Notes under the pieces: generated by a model | The model's database searches: none | What the model was told of the DNA's origin: nothing | What the model saw: only the letters and a program-made list of their open reading frames with translations | Assembly: GCA_943735955.1 (NCBI GenBank) | Contig: OX030957.1 | Coordinates: 12,782,017 to 12,846,016 of the forward strand | From: Piscicola geometra | Lineage: Eukaryota; Annelida; Clitellata; Hirudinida; Piscicolidae | Reading direction: 5' to 3' | Length of the DNA: 64,000 nucleotides | Made by a program: the position numbers and the translations under genes | In this document: positions 25,301 through 36,728 of the stretch, one piece after another | Position numbering within the stretch: the first letter of the stretch is position 1 | Layout: every line of letters begins with the position of its first letter

Positions 25301-28300
25301 CAGTTTAATGATGCTTCAGTGTCTCTTACAATTGACTTGCCTGATGAGCCAATGAATAAAAAGTATAATATAAAACTTATTTGTCCTACAAGATGACTGA
25401 CCAGAGTATCTACAGTTTCTTCTGTGCTTGAACATTATGAAGTGGTACTTGTTAGCTTGGAATCATTTACTTCCATTGGTACTGCTGATGAAACAGCTGA
25501 AAGGCTTGAGGCCTTTTTTCAACGGGGCACTACTGCACTGGCCCTCAAGGTAGTTGTTTTGGTGTTTTCACTTCTGGAACAGTTATCAAGTCGTTGCAAT
25601 CAGCAAGTGCCAAGGTCAGTGGAATGGTTGCAGCGACCTATTCAGTTGTGCAAGAACTGCGTTGCCTACGATCAGAGGAACAGTTTAACGCCATTTTCAG
25701 AGATGTCAACAGAATGGTTTTGGCATATGATCTCGAGCCGATTGCTGTACCTCGGGTGAAAAAGCCGCAACAAAAATATTGTGGGCTGGGCCCAGCTTAT
25801 GTAGCAACAAAACCAGAAGATCATTATCGACCAGCATATTACACTGTCATAGTCATTGCAATCATGCAACTCACAGAAAGGTTTAATCGAGATTCTCCTG
25901 GTTTGCGTTAATACTTGCAGCTGGAAACAATGTTGCTAACTGGTGAAGTGAACCATGATATTTGCAAGCAGTATCGTGATTTAAATGAAACTGGTTTTTG
26001 TTCACAGTCAGCTATTATTAAAGACCAGAATAAATACAGAACTTTAGCACATACGAAAAAAATAATGCAAGCTATGATCCCGGAAGTCAGACATCTGTTT
26101 CCTTAGGTTGAAAGATTGATCAGGTTGATGCTTGTGTGTCCAACAACGTCATGTACTGCAGAAAGATCTTTTAGTGCTTAGCGGCGTCTTAAGATTTGGT
26201 TGCCTGCACCTATGACACAGCCTCGCTTGAATTCACTGGCCGTTTGTCATGCACATCAGGGATTGACAGTCTGGATTTAAAAAGGCTAGCAGAAGAATTT
26301 GCCAGTCGGTCAGACATTCGAAGGGGTCTTTTTGGAAGTTGGAGTAAACGAGCTGTGGGGAGAGGGCAGGAGGACAGGCAGAGAGGATATTTCATTTTAT
26401 CTAAATGGCCCACAATGGGCCCTAAAAATATCCCAATGTATTTTTGTTTATAAATTTGGAAAATTTAAATCTATTTGTAATTTTTTAAACTATTTGACTC
26501 AGAAATGAATGGAAAACAAGATGTTATAAAATTTATTTGATGGCTTGATGGCTAGTTGCACTTGAATTTATTTAAATGACAAATAAAAGGTACCAAAATC
26601 GCTATTGTTTTTCTTCAAATCGCTCATAGTAGCAATAGAAAAGTAATTTTATTGAGTATCAAAGTTTTTTTTAATGTTTGGTGGTACAAATATTAATAGT
26701 TGATACAAAAATAATTTGCACTACAGCAAACAGTACTAAATAATATCGCTTGTACTGTATTGCTCGATACTGGTTCTTTGATTCCAATCCTGGAAAGGAC
26801 CCTCCCCAAGATTTTCCGCAGATCGCTGCCCCTGAACAGCACGACAGTTTATGAGTGCTGTTGTAATTCACGTTAAATAAATTTCTTTGTTGTAATTAAA
26901 ATAATTATTAATAATATGATAACAAATAAAATAATTAGAAGTCTGAATTTTATCGAACTATTTGCAATTGAAATTTATTTCTGTTTGATAAATGTGGTTT
27001 GAATCAATTTATTTATGATTTCTTACTGCACATATGTATGTCACACTTCCCGCTCACGTTGCGTTTTCGCAACATTTTGCTCCATTAAAACTTATGAAAT
27101 AATTGTTTTCAATTTTGCTTGAGTTATTCTTATAACCATATAATGCAAGTCTAAATGTAAAATTCATGTTGACTTTTTTTCTCGGGTAGCGGCGGTCAAT
27201 GGGCTAAATAAAAAATACCAATTATAATTGGTAAAGAATTTGGATAGTTTATCAATGATACAAAAGAAAAACTACAAACTAAGTTGCATAGTTTTCTTAA
27301 AGTTAAGTCATCATTTTTTAAACTAAGGTAAAAAGTAAAAAAATAAGTTTGATATGAGATCCTAAACAGTCTATAATTTTTTTTCAAATATTTAGTTTCA
27401 ACTAAATTTTGATGTGTTCTCAGTTACAAAATAAGTTTTGATCAGTTTGTGAAAATCTTTTCACCATTTCATTTACTGGAAGAGGTGCAGTAGCTGTATT
27501 CTCAAACAAGCTTTGCAAACAACGAGCAGATACAGTCGTCTTAAGAAGAGTTTTAATAAGCCGAAGTTTAGAAAATGCTATTTCTGCATCTGATGAAGTA
27601 ACTGGCAGAGTCAGAACAACATCGAGCATCAATCAATCAATCAATCAAATCAATTTCTATAGCGCTCTTTCCTCAAATTCAAGAGCGCTGGTAAATGAAT
27701 TTGTTAAACAGATATGTCTTCAGATCCGTACGAAAAGTAAATAATGATATAGAAGTAGTTAAATAAGGAGGTGATGAGTTTTAAATATATGGACATCGTT
27801 AAAGAAGGGTCATCTAAGTAAGGTAATAATTGTCTAATACGTCAGTTTTCAATAGATAATAGACATAAACAATCATGTGTAGAAGATTCGTTCTGACAGT
27901 CTGTCCTTCATCTGCAGAGCTCATTTGCCTTGTGAAGTAAGTAGCCAGTGGGTGCTTGCAAGCTGTGCACTGGTGTTCAAATTGAGGCCCTGGCACTTCT
28001 TCATAAACACAGTCATGTATTGAAGATTCGTTCTAACAGTCTGTCCTTCATCTGCAGAGCTCATCTGCCTTGTGCAGTAGGTAGCCAGTGGGTTCTAGCA
28101 AACTGTGCATTAGTGTTCAATTTGAGGCCTTGGCACTTCTTCCTTTTAAAATAAGTTTTTATTGTAGTCCGTTAGACAGTTATTGGTTGAAGATTTTAAT
28201 TCCGAGAGCAAGATAAATTTAAAACCAGAAAACAAAAAAAGATATAAATTATGATTACTATAATTATTTGAAATTAAAAAAAACTAAATTATTAGATAAG

Positions 28301-31300
28301 AAGACAAACTATTTAACAAAATCATTACGGTTAAAGCGGCTGCCAAGATGGCAGCTGCTAACCAAAGAGCATATATTGCAACTCAGGCTGAAGGCTTGTT
28401 GCTCAAAAGAATTCTTGCAGTTCGATACATGCAATGAGATCAGACTGATACGCACGTAAACTTGATGTGTTGATGTGATTTTGAGCTGTCTTTGCACAGT
28501 TTCTGCATCCTTTCCATGAAGGTTGGATAATTCTGAAAGCTCGAAAGTTATTTTGTCTATCTGATTTGTTTTTTATATACTGTGTCATGGCTTAAAAAAT
28601 TTACATATAAAAAGTGTAAAGATTTAAAAGTGTAGTTAAGGTCTATTGGTTCTCTATTTCTTCTCAGAATTTGTGACATGTTAGTGTTATTTTGGTGGGA
28701 TCTCTATGTTCTGTGTTGATTTATGAAATGTTTCATGAGATAAAGACCCGATGGCCATCCAGAGAAAATATCATTGTTCTATGGCATATTGAAAAATTCA
28801 TTATCCTCCCCCACCACCAAAAAAACTCATCAATTTTCGAAAAATTGCGAGACCCTTCGAAAAGGTCTGGGGTGGGGGGGGCTGTTTGCACCACTAAATG
28901 TTGGAACACATTAGCACAACTATATGTTATTTCAGAACATTGCTAAATATACTTTATGTAAATTCTGTATGTATCTTTATGACACCCATCTGTTATTATT
29001 ATACAAACACACACATCTTTCGAAAAATTAGTCTTTATAACACACTATTCTTTATGTTATTTTGGAATATTGGTATATAAACTTTATGTATATTCTGTAT
29101 GTGATTTTGGAATATTACTATATATCTTTCGAAAAATAATTCTTTATAACACACTGTCTTTCTAAATTAATTAAAATCAAATTACTTTATTTAGATCTAT
29201 ATTTCAAAACTATATATATTAGCACAACTATATTTCAAGAGATACATCGACCTACTTATCATAAATTTATCCTTTATATCCTTTATCAGTTTCGCAACCA
29301 GACCTTTTCGAATGGTCTCGCAATTTTTCGAAAATCGATGAGTTTATTTGGTGGTGGGAGGGGGGGGGGGGTAATGAATTTTTCAATATGCCATAGGACA
29401 ATTATATTTTCTCACGAAACATTTCATATATCAACACAGAACATAGAGATCCCACCAAAATAACACTAAATGTCACAAATTCTGAGAAGAAATAGAGCAC
29501 CACTAGACCTTAACTACACTTTTAAATCTTAACACTTTTTATATGTAAATTTTTTAAGCCATGACACAGTATATAAAGAGCAATTCAGATAGACAAAATA
29601 ACTTTCGAGCTTTCAGACTTATCCAGCCTTCATGGAAAGGATGCTGAAACTGTGTAAAGACCTCAAAATCACATCAACACATCAAGTTTACGTGCGTATC
29701 AGTCTGATCTCATTGCATATATCGAACTGCAAAAATTCTTTTGAGCAACAAGCCTTCAGCCCGAGTTGCATTATATGCTCGATGTTGTTCTGACTCTGCC
29801 AGTTACTTCATCAGATGCAGAAAAAGCATTTTCTAAACTTCGGCTTATTAAAACTCATCGATTGTATCTGCTCGTCGTTTGCAAAGCTTCTTTGAGAATA
29901 GCTGCTACCAAAACAGCTACTGCACCTCTTCCAGTAAATGAAATGGTGAAAAGATTTTCACAAACTGATCGAAAAATTATTTTGTAACTGAGAACACATC
30001 AAAATTTAGTTGAAACTAAATATTTGAAAAAAAATTATAGACTGTTTAGGATCTCATATCAAACTTATTTTTTTACTTTTTACCTTAGTTTAAAAAATGA
30101 TGACGTAACTTCAAGAATACTATGATCAATCAATCAATCAATCACTAATGATTTGTATAGCGCCCTTTACTAAGTGAACAAAAGCGCTTTTCAAATAAAT
30201 TTGTTAAATAAAACGGGTTTATACCACTACCAATATATGTTTATATATCAATTCAAGTATAAAAAAACAAACAATCAACCTCAATAATCCAACCTCACCC
30301 ATACCACCATGACAATCACGTCAAAAAATCACTATCACCACCAAAAAAAATAATTCAATCATCACTACAGTACCAACACTCATACCACAGCACAATCATC
30401 ACCACATCATCCTTAAATTTAAATTTAAATTTAAATTTAAATTTAAGGCTTAAAACCATAAAACACAATCATCATTTTTCTCAATTTTCTGTCTTGCCAC
30501 TGGTGCCGAGGCTGCGATAGAGGGTGAAGGAGAAGTCCTTGCCAGCACTGGAACTGCTGCTGCTATGAAAGGAGTTCTCCTTTATATCGCAGCTCACTTG
30601 ATTCCCTGCGGCCATCTTGGTCTGCTGCGGCCATTCCTTGACAGATTCAAAACAACCAACATTCGCACTAAAAACATTCTAATTAATTAAATTTATTTTT
30701 TATTTAGACTTAAAATTCTAAAATTTTAATATATTATACCCAAAACCGTTTATTCTACAAATTTATTTGAGCGGCTGCCATTTTGGCAGCCGCTAACCAA
30801 AGATCCAACTATGAAACTTAGTTTGTAGTTTTTCTTTTGTATTATTGATAAACTATCCAATTTCTTTATCAATTATAATTGGTAGTTTTTATTTAGCCCA
30901 TTGACCGCCGCTATCCGAGAAAAAAAGTCAACATGAATTTTACATTTGGACTTGCATTATATGGTTATAAGAATAACACAAGCAAAATTGAAAACAATTA
31001 TTTCATAAGTTTTAATGGAGCAAAATGCTGCGAAAACGCAACGTGAGCGGGAAGTGTGACATACTTATGTGCATTAAGAAATCATAAATAAATTGATTCA
31101 AACCACATTTATTAAACAGAAATAAATTTCAATTGCAAATAGTTCGATAAAATTCAGACTTCTAATTATTTTATCTGTTATAATATTAATAATAATTATT
31201 TTAATTACAACAAAGCAAATTATTTAACGTGAATTACAACAGCACTCATAAACTGTCGTGCTGTTTCAAAGACAACATTGACAACGAATGTTATCTTTAT

Positions 31301-32451
31301 TTTAATTTTATAATCAACCTATGAGAGGTTAAAAATTATATTCATTTCAATAAAAGCTTCAAGTGTGAAGCATTTGCGGTTTGGAATTTTTATCGAAATA
31401 TAAAAATCAACATTCATCTACAAAATTCAACTTTTAATTTTAATTTTATAAATTTCATAATACATTAACATTAAAATAATAAATTTATTATTATTATTAT
31501 AATGACTAGACTTATTAAAAATCATATGATGTCAAAGTTGCGAAAACGCACCATTGATTTTTAAAAGAATTGAAAACGTTTTACAAGTTATTTTTAAAAA
31601 TTAATTCAAATATTAACTATCTTTTCACACTGAAATTAAGACTAAATTTGTATAAATATACTAAAAATCGAACGAAAAAATTGAACAATTATCTAAGCGA
31701 AGAAAGATTGTTTTGAGAAATTTTTAATGTGAACAGGATATAAAAGACTATAAATAATAATATGAAAAAAGTTGAAATTTAACTTATAAAATTAAAATCT
31801 AAAATTTATTGTACAAAATATGTGAAAAAACTCGGTATTAAAACAGCAAGAAATTATAAAAATTGATGTTGCAAAACGCAACAGCTGCGGTAAATGGATT
31901 AAACAATTATTTTTTCATCTAAAGTTGAGCCCCCCCCCTCCCAGCATTTTTTGCTGGTTGCGCCCCTGTCCTTTATAGATGTATCCTTCATATCCTTCAT
32001 AGATGTGTCCTTTATATATCTGGATGAGTGGCAGTTAGCACGGCCCAATCACCATCTGCACCGCTTAGGCGGATCTGATTCGTTATAGTATAAAATTTAT
32101 ACTCTATCGACTAACTCATCGATCTAATCACTTCACAATAGGTTGATACTGAAACATACCATCACAACTGGCAGATGAAATACGTGGCTATGGCATGAAA
32201 GACTGCGATCCGAGGTACCGTGCAAGTAGTAGAGATTATGGTGCCATCAAACCCAACGTCCACACCATGCCAACGTCATACCATTTCCGAAGGGAAGAAT
32301 TTACTAAGGTTATTGTCTGTTTGAAATGAATTTGATATGAAAATTGTTCGAAAATGTTGAAAATATATTTATTGTTTGCTAATTTTCCATCTAAAAATTT
32401 TAGGTCCAAGGACAAGGAGGCATGTACAGAAACAGAAGTATCAATAACTGA
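22312..32451 (+). CDS. PIERCE1: Piercer of microtubule wall (PIERCE1/2) homologue
   Basis: Three exons in phase: 22312-22399, 32175-32308 and 32404-32451 (TGA), encoding 89 residues. PIERCE1 and PIERCE2 are microtubule inner proteins of motile-cilium doublets; they help anchor the outer dynein arm docking complex. The family pattern is clear: TSDYYKLKGIVPDKFNKPDE, GYGMKDCDPRYRASSRDYGA, then PNVHTMPTSYHF, and the C-terminal end GQGGMYRNRSINN. The invertebrate protein cannot be assigned to paralogue 1 or 2 by eye. The protein is shorter than the human ones (about 120-136 residues). Intron 1 is about 9.8 kb, out of scale with every other intron here, because a palindromic transposon and its passengers fill it. 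Both splice sites of that intron are intact. Confidence 0.85.
23773..24423 (-). mobile_element. 5'-truncated CR1/L2-type LINE fragment
   Basis: On the minus strand this reads the reverse transcriptase C-terminal region (DYCNSTLYNIPQQQ-like start, RLQRIMNKGARIAL, SLHWLPVKFRIPFKIATITF) with stops, then a 3' tail with two GCGCT arms (GAGCGCTTCTGTTGCGTGCC, AGCGCTTTATAAAT) and ATT repeats. GTCCA flanks both ends (23768-23772 and 24424-24428), a likely 5-bp target duplication. It lies inside the hAT element and is therefore younger than that insertion. Confidence 0.75.
24740..26450 (+). pseudogene. Decayed hAT transposase (DUF4371/ZMYM-like)
   Basis: Segments of one protein occur in order but in shifting frames: a DUF4371-like part (NEQFIGLFSPP at about 24968, VVKDFLIRIMLPIEKLK), YNGASNMNGRYNGFQAII and HCSAQCANLVAQHT at 25085-25210, a middle part at 25424-26106, and the C-terminal dimerisation region (LVCPTTSCTAERSFSA, RLNSLAVCHAHQ) at about 26130-26260, which contains stop codons. 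This is the hAT family related to ZMYM1 and P52rIPK-like genes. The enzyme cannot be made from this copy. Confidence 0.8.
27420..27632 (-). pseudogene. hAT transposase C-terminal fragment, left arm
   Basis: Seventy codons on minus with the hAT dimerisation signature (LPVTSSDAEIAFSKLRLIKT), ending near NEMVKRFSQTDQ. The upstream part of this reading direction was separated by the retroposon at 27630-28366 and continues at about 28373-28590 (SDRQNNFRAFRIIQPSWKG). The first few codons of the longest frame are the cut edge of that insertion. It is the mirror copy of 29766-29987. The catalytic region is missing. Confidence 0.72.
27630..28366 (-). mobile_element. Chimeric retroposon A carrying a POLR1H-like exon (tandem)
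   Basis: Flanked by GAGCAT at 27624-27629 and 28367-28372. The opposite arm keeps the empty site (at about 29770-29785 on +). On minus the element starts TTTGGTTAGCAGCTGCCA with an inverted partner TGGCAGCCGC. It ends with the last codons of a LINE frame (FRTDLKTYLFNKF), two GCGCT arms and (ATTG)n. The middle holds two tandem copies, about 130 bases each, at roughly 28005-28145 and 27865-27996. The second copy encodes QCTACKHPLATYFTRQMSSA followed by DEGQTV, the TFIIS-type zinc ribbon of RNA polymerase I subunit RPA12 (POLR1H/ZNRD1). The C-terminal CxxC is lost and the first copy has a stop, so the cargo is not a working gene. Confidence 0.78.
29766..29987 (+). pseudogene. hAT transposase C-terminal fragment, right arm
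   Basis: Mirror copy of 27420-27632. It shares LPVTSSDAEKAFSKLRLIKT and NEMVKRFSQTD but has a different stretch between them, caused by small indels, and ends at TAA. Upstream on + (from about 29560) the same leader (SDRQNNFRAFRL) can be read with stops. Confidence 0.72.
30126..30807 (-). mobile_element. Chimeric retroposon B with a different middle
   Basis: Flanked by ACTATGA at 30119-30125 and 30808-30814. The left arm has the uninterrupted site near 27288. On minus it begins TTTGGTTAGCGGCTGCCA and then TGGCAGCCGC, the same hairpin as retroposon A. It ends with GAAAAGCGCTTTTGTTCACT, GGGCGCTATACAAAT and (TGAT)n, nearly identical to the tail of the full LINE at 60.8 kb. Its middle is unrelated to that of A. 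It includes a more GC-rich block at about 30485-30645 with a 44-codon frame (MAAGNQVSCDIKENSF, ending KDFSFTLYRSLGTSGKTEN) that looks like captured host coding sequence, then a TTTAAA repeat and TG-rich filler. Confidence 0.75.
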
Positions 32452-32683
32452 GCCCTCCAGACCTTTCTTTGAAATTACATTTTAATTAATTTGACTATTT
32501 TTTAGAATTATTCTTTCAAAAATAAAATTGATTATCATGTTTTGCAATAATACTTAGATTTTAAAGATAAATGTTTAGGTTAACATAGTAGTTTGTCTAT
32601 GCTCGAGCAGTAAATACCTTATATTTACACGCGGTGCTTTTTCTCGGTAGTTTTTTTGTTGATTTTAATATTTGCTCCACAAA

Positions 32684-34113
32684 ATGTGTAAGTGATCATT
32701 AATTTCAAATATTAATAGAATTATTTAGTTTTCCATTTAATTCACAAGTATCCTGCAAGATTCAACACGAGACACTTCATTTCATTATGTTTTCGCTCAT
32801 CTTTGGTTTAAAATCAACCATTAAAATTACTAAAAATTAATTATCGAATTTTTTTCCAGCTGATTATACACCCAGGGGAAGAGGTGGTGGTGGATTCGGC
32901 GGTAGGGGTGGCAGTGGTGGTGGGAGGGGAGGATTCGGTGGAAGGGGTGGTGCTCGAGGAGGAGGCAGAGGAAGCTTCAGAGGCACACCAGACAGAGGGG
33001 GCAGAGGTGGAGGGAGAGGCAGGGGTGGTGGTGGTGGTCGCGGGGGTGGAAGGGGTCGTGGAGGAGATGGAATGCGGGGTGGCAAACAAATGATCATCGA
33101 GCCTCACAGACAACCTGGTGTCTTTGTCGCCAGAGGCAAGGAAGATGCTCTACTGACGAAAAACATGGTGATTGGAGAGTCAGTCTACGGAGAGAAGAGA
33201 ATCTCGGCAGATGAGGGAGAAACGAAGATCGAGTACCGAATGTGGAACCCGTTCAGGAGCAAGTTGGGCGCTGCAATCCTGGGCGGTATTGATGACGTCA
33301 ACATGAAGCCTGGCTCCAAAGTCTTATACCTGGGAGCAGCCTCAGGCACATCGGTCTCCCACGTCTCAGACATTGTGGGCGAGGAAGGGCTCGTGTACGC
33401 AGTGGAGTTCAGTTCGCGCAGTGGAAGAGACCTCTTGAACATGGCGAAGAAGAGAACCAATGTGATTCCGATCATTGAGGACGCCAGACACCCACACAAG
33501 TACCGCATGCTCGTCGGCATGGTGGACACGGTGTTTGCTGACGTGGCTCAGCCCGACCAGGCGAGGATTGTCGCCATCAATGCACACAACTTCCTCAAGA
33601 ACTCCGGATACGCCGTCATCTCCATCAAGGTGATGATGATGATGATGATGATGATGTTTAATTCATTTAATATAGTGCCAAGGTAAGCATCTGAGCCTAA
33701 TTCATTCTTTTTCTCATGTGATTATGACAAACACAAACTTATTTTCATCAGCTTCTAATATTCTCACCACACCATCAACAGGCGAACTGCATAGACAGCA
33801 CAGCTTCTTCTGAAGCTGTATTTGCAGCCGAGATAGAGAAGTTGAAGGCAGAAAAGTTCAAGATGAAGGAGATGCTGACGTTGGAGCCGTACGAGAGAGA
33901 TCATGCCGTGGTGGTCGCCCAGTACAGGTGGGTGGTGCTGGTGTGAGTTAGATGAACACGAAGTGTATCATGGTGCTGATGATGGTATTGGATGATTTAA
34001 TTATTCATTAAGTCTAAAGAGTTTGAAGATGGTGTGGTTTATTCCATCTTGATTTTAAATGATGTCTTGATTAAAGTTTTATTTTTATTTACAGGCCACC
34101 ACCAAAGAATTAA
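32684..34113 (+). CDS. FBL: Fibrillarin (box C/D snoRNP methyltransferase)
   Basis: Exons 32684-32687 (only ATGT), 32860-33629, 33782-33927 and 34095-34113 give 312 residues. Fibrillarin is the SAM-dependent 2'-O-methyltransferase of nucleolar C/D snoRNPs and also methylates a glutamine in histone H2A. Residues 5-70 are a Gly/Arg-rich RGG domain typical of the eukaryotic protein. The methyltransferase core follows ([38 protein letters not shown] loop [17 protein letters not shown] at about 155-172, [43 protein letters not shown]). The end PPPKN is normal. The second intron opens with GTGATGATGATG, so its donor is part of a GAT repeat. I found no convincing intronic snoRNA. Confidence 0.96.
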
Positions 34114-35172
34114 TATTCGTTGAATGAAAAAAAAACAGATTTTTATTTATTCAAATTTTATTATTAATTATTTTCTGAATTAAAAAAAAAGAAAAACTTT
34201 ATATTACTTTAGCAAGATTGTCTAAAAAGTTTACGTTGTCTTTATATAAACCCGTTACTTTTTAACAGATTTTTATAAATGTCATTTCTCCTTTAATGTC
34301 CACAAAAAATCCAGAGTCAAATTGATGATCCTCTAAGCATCTCATACTTCATGCAGATGACTGGTCCACTAATCATGATTTAAAATTGAAGCTTGAATCT
34401 TCTGCGGCTAAATATTAATCAAAGTTGAAATTAGTGAGTTGAACTTTTATTTCCAAAGCTATAAGATTATGACATTGTGGCGTCCACAGACAATGTGATA
34501 AAAGCGAATATCCTGCCATTAATATCATGTAAGGGTGAGGTTATGATTTGAGATGATGTCAGTTAGGTCTGAATAATATGAAAATTTAACAATAATAGTG
34601 ACAGGATTGAGATGTAATAATTTATTGTTATATAGCTTATATATAACAAGATTTAAAGATACTCAGAAATTGAAACATTTATATTTAGTTTTTTTCAAAG
34701 ATGGAAGCTTTGATTGTATGCAAATATTTTGATTTCCAGTAAAACTGATGAAAAGCACCAACATGAATGCGTATATTATCAATGTACACTTGTAATGAGT
34801 AACTAAATGATTTCGTTAGTGTTTGTATGGACATAGTTCATTGTAACAAATGAATTTGTATACCTATGATGATGATGAGGATGATCACGTTAATGACGAT
34901 CAAGATGATGTATTTAAAATAAAAAGTATATAAACAGTTTTTAAATATAAAAACCTCAAAAGTATTGGCTGGATGATAGGTAAAGAATGATTAATAAAAT
35001 CAAGTATTAAAAAGGATTTAAAAAATAAATATTTAAAAAAAAGTATTAAAAAATCATTTTTAGAAAGATTATTGAAAAAACAGCACAAATTACGCAAAAG
35101 AACAAAGCAAAACGAGAAATACAGGATAAGACAAAGAATAAAACAAAGAGGAAGAAGAAGTAGACAAGATCA
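34114..35172. other. Convergent gap between fibrillarin and DYNLT1
   Basis: 3' flanks of two genes transcribed toward each other. AT-rich, with a short GATGATGAG patch at 34867-34915. No further gene, RNA or repeat recognised. Confidence 0.5.
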
Positions 35173-36177
<1,005 letters not shown>

Positions 36178-36728
36178 TATAAACCGCCGGAGCAAATTGC
36201 AAGAAGGCAACTAAAATAAATTTTGAGCTGATCTGGAAATATTTATTGGTACAACTAAAAAACACTTGACACACTAATCAAAAAAATTTAATAAATTAAA
36301 TTGTTATATTTTAAATTGTAAAATATTTAAAATGAATTATTCATTTAAAAAGGTATTTATTTTATTTGATTTTAAAAAAATAACCTAGATGGAATTTAAA
36401 AACTATTAAAAATTTAAACTTTCAAACATATTTGAAAAGTATAACTTTTCGAATTTTGAGATTAAAATAAATAAATATTATGTTCATGCTGATAACTTTT
36501 ACTCAATTGGTTGTGCGAGTCTTAAAAAGCTTGAAATATTTCTTATTTCAAAATTAAGTGATTTTTTGTAACTAACTTTTAATTTACAAATATAAGTGAG
36601 TAATTTGAATAACTATTTCTGTTTGAATACATTTTTCTTTAAAACTGTTAGCTCAAGCTCCCATTCTTTCAAGTTTTAAAATTTAAATTTTAAATATCCT
36701 ATTATTTGTCTTTCAGTTTGGTTGCAAG
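36178..36728. promoter_or_regulatory. Shared 551-bp region between divergent DYNLT1 and RWDD1
   Basis: The start codons of the two genes face away from each other and are 551 bases apart, so both promoters and 5' UTRs must lie here unless upstream non-coding exons exist. The interval is very AT-rich, without a CpG-island-like core or a clear TATA box on either strand. Confidence 0.5.

Larger units (their letters stand above)
23261..26834 (+). mobile_element. hAT transposon with intact 8-bp target duplication
   Basis: The element is flanked by AACAGCAC at 23253-23260 and 26835-26842. Its ends are CATGGGCGGCGATC on the left and, inverted, CAGGGGCAGCGATC on the right: terminal repeats of about 14 bp with two differences. 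The other palindrome arm (31247-31270 on +) contains the uninterrupted target with a single AACAGCAC, so the empty site is visible in the same window. An 8-bp duplication and CAGGG-type ends define the hAT superfamily. The 3574-bp element contains a broken transposase gene and a truncated LINE. Confidence 0.93.
22543..31968. mobile_element. Palindromic (foldback) hAT-derived element
   Basis: Both ends read inward as CAGGGGCGCAACCAGC, a hAT-type terminus, followed by a small hairpin (CCAGCA..TGCTGG). The two ends continue as inverted copies for about 2.0 kb each once insertions are removed. The left arm is 22543-23260 plus 26843-27623 plus 28373 to about 28870. The right arm runs from about 29300 to 31968. 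About 430 bases in the middle are unpaired and carry their own short direct repeats. Each arm holds the C-terminal part of a hAT transposase, pointing toward its own terminus, so the arms look like two copies of the same transposon end joined head to head. I see no 8-bp target duplication outside the ends. Imperfect inverted similarity (TCAGATCCG, GCGGTGCAGAT) continues outside, at about 22472-22498 and 32050-32083. Confidence 0.85.

Noticed and set aside
33630..34094. Box C/D snoRNA in fibrillarin introns
   Set aside because: TGATGA-like C boxes occur only because of the GAT repeat; no D box at the right distance with flanking complementarity.
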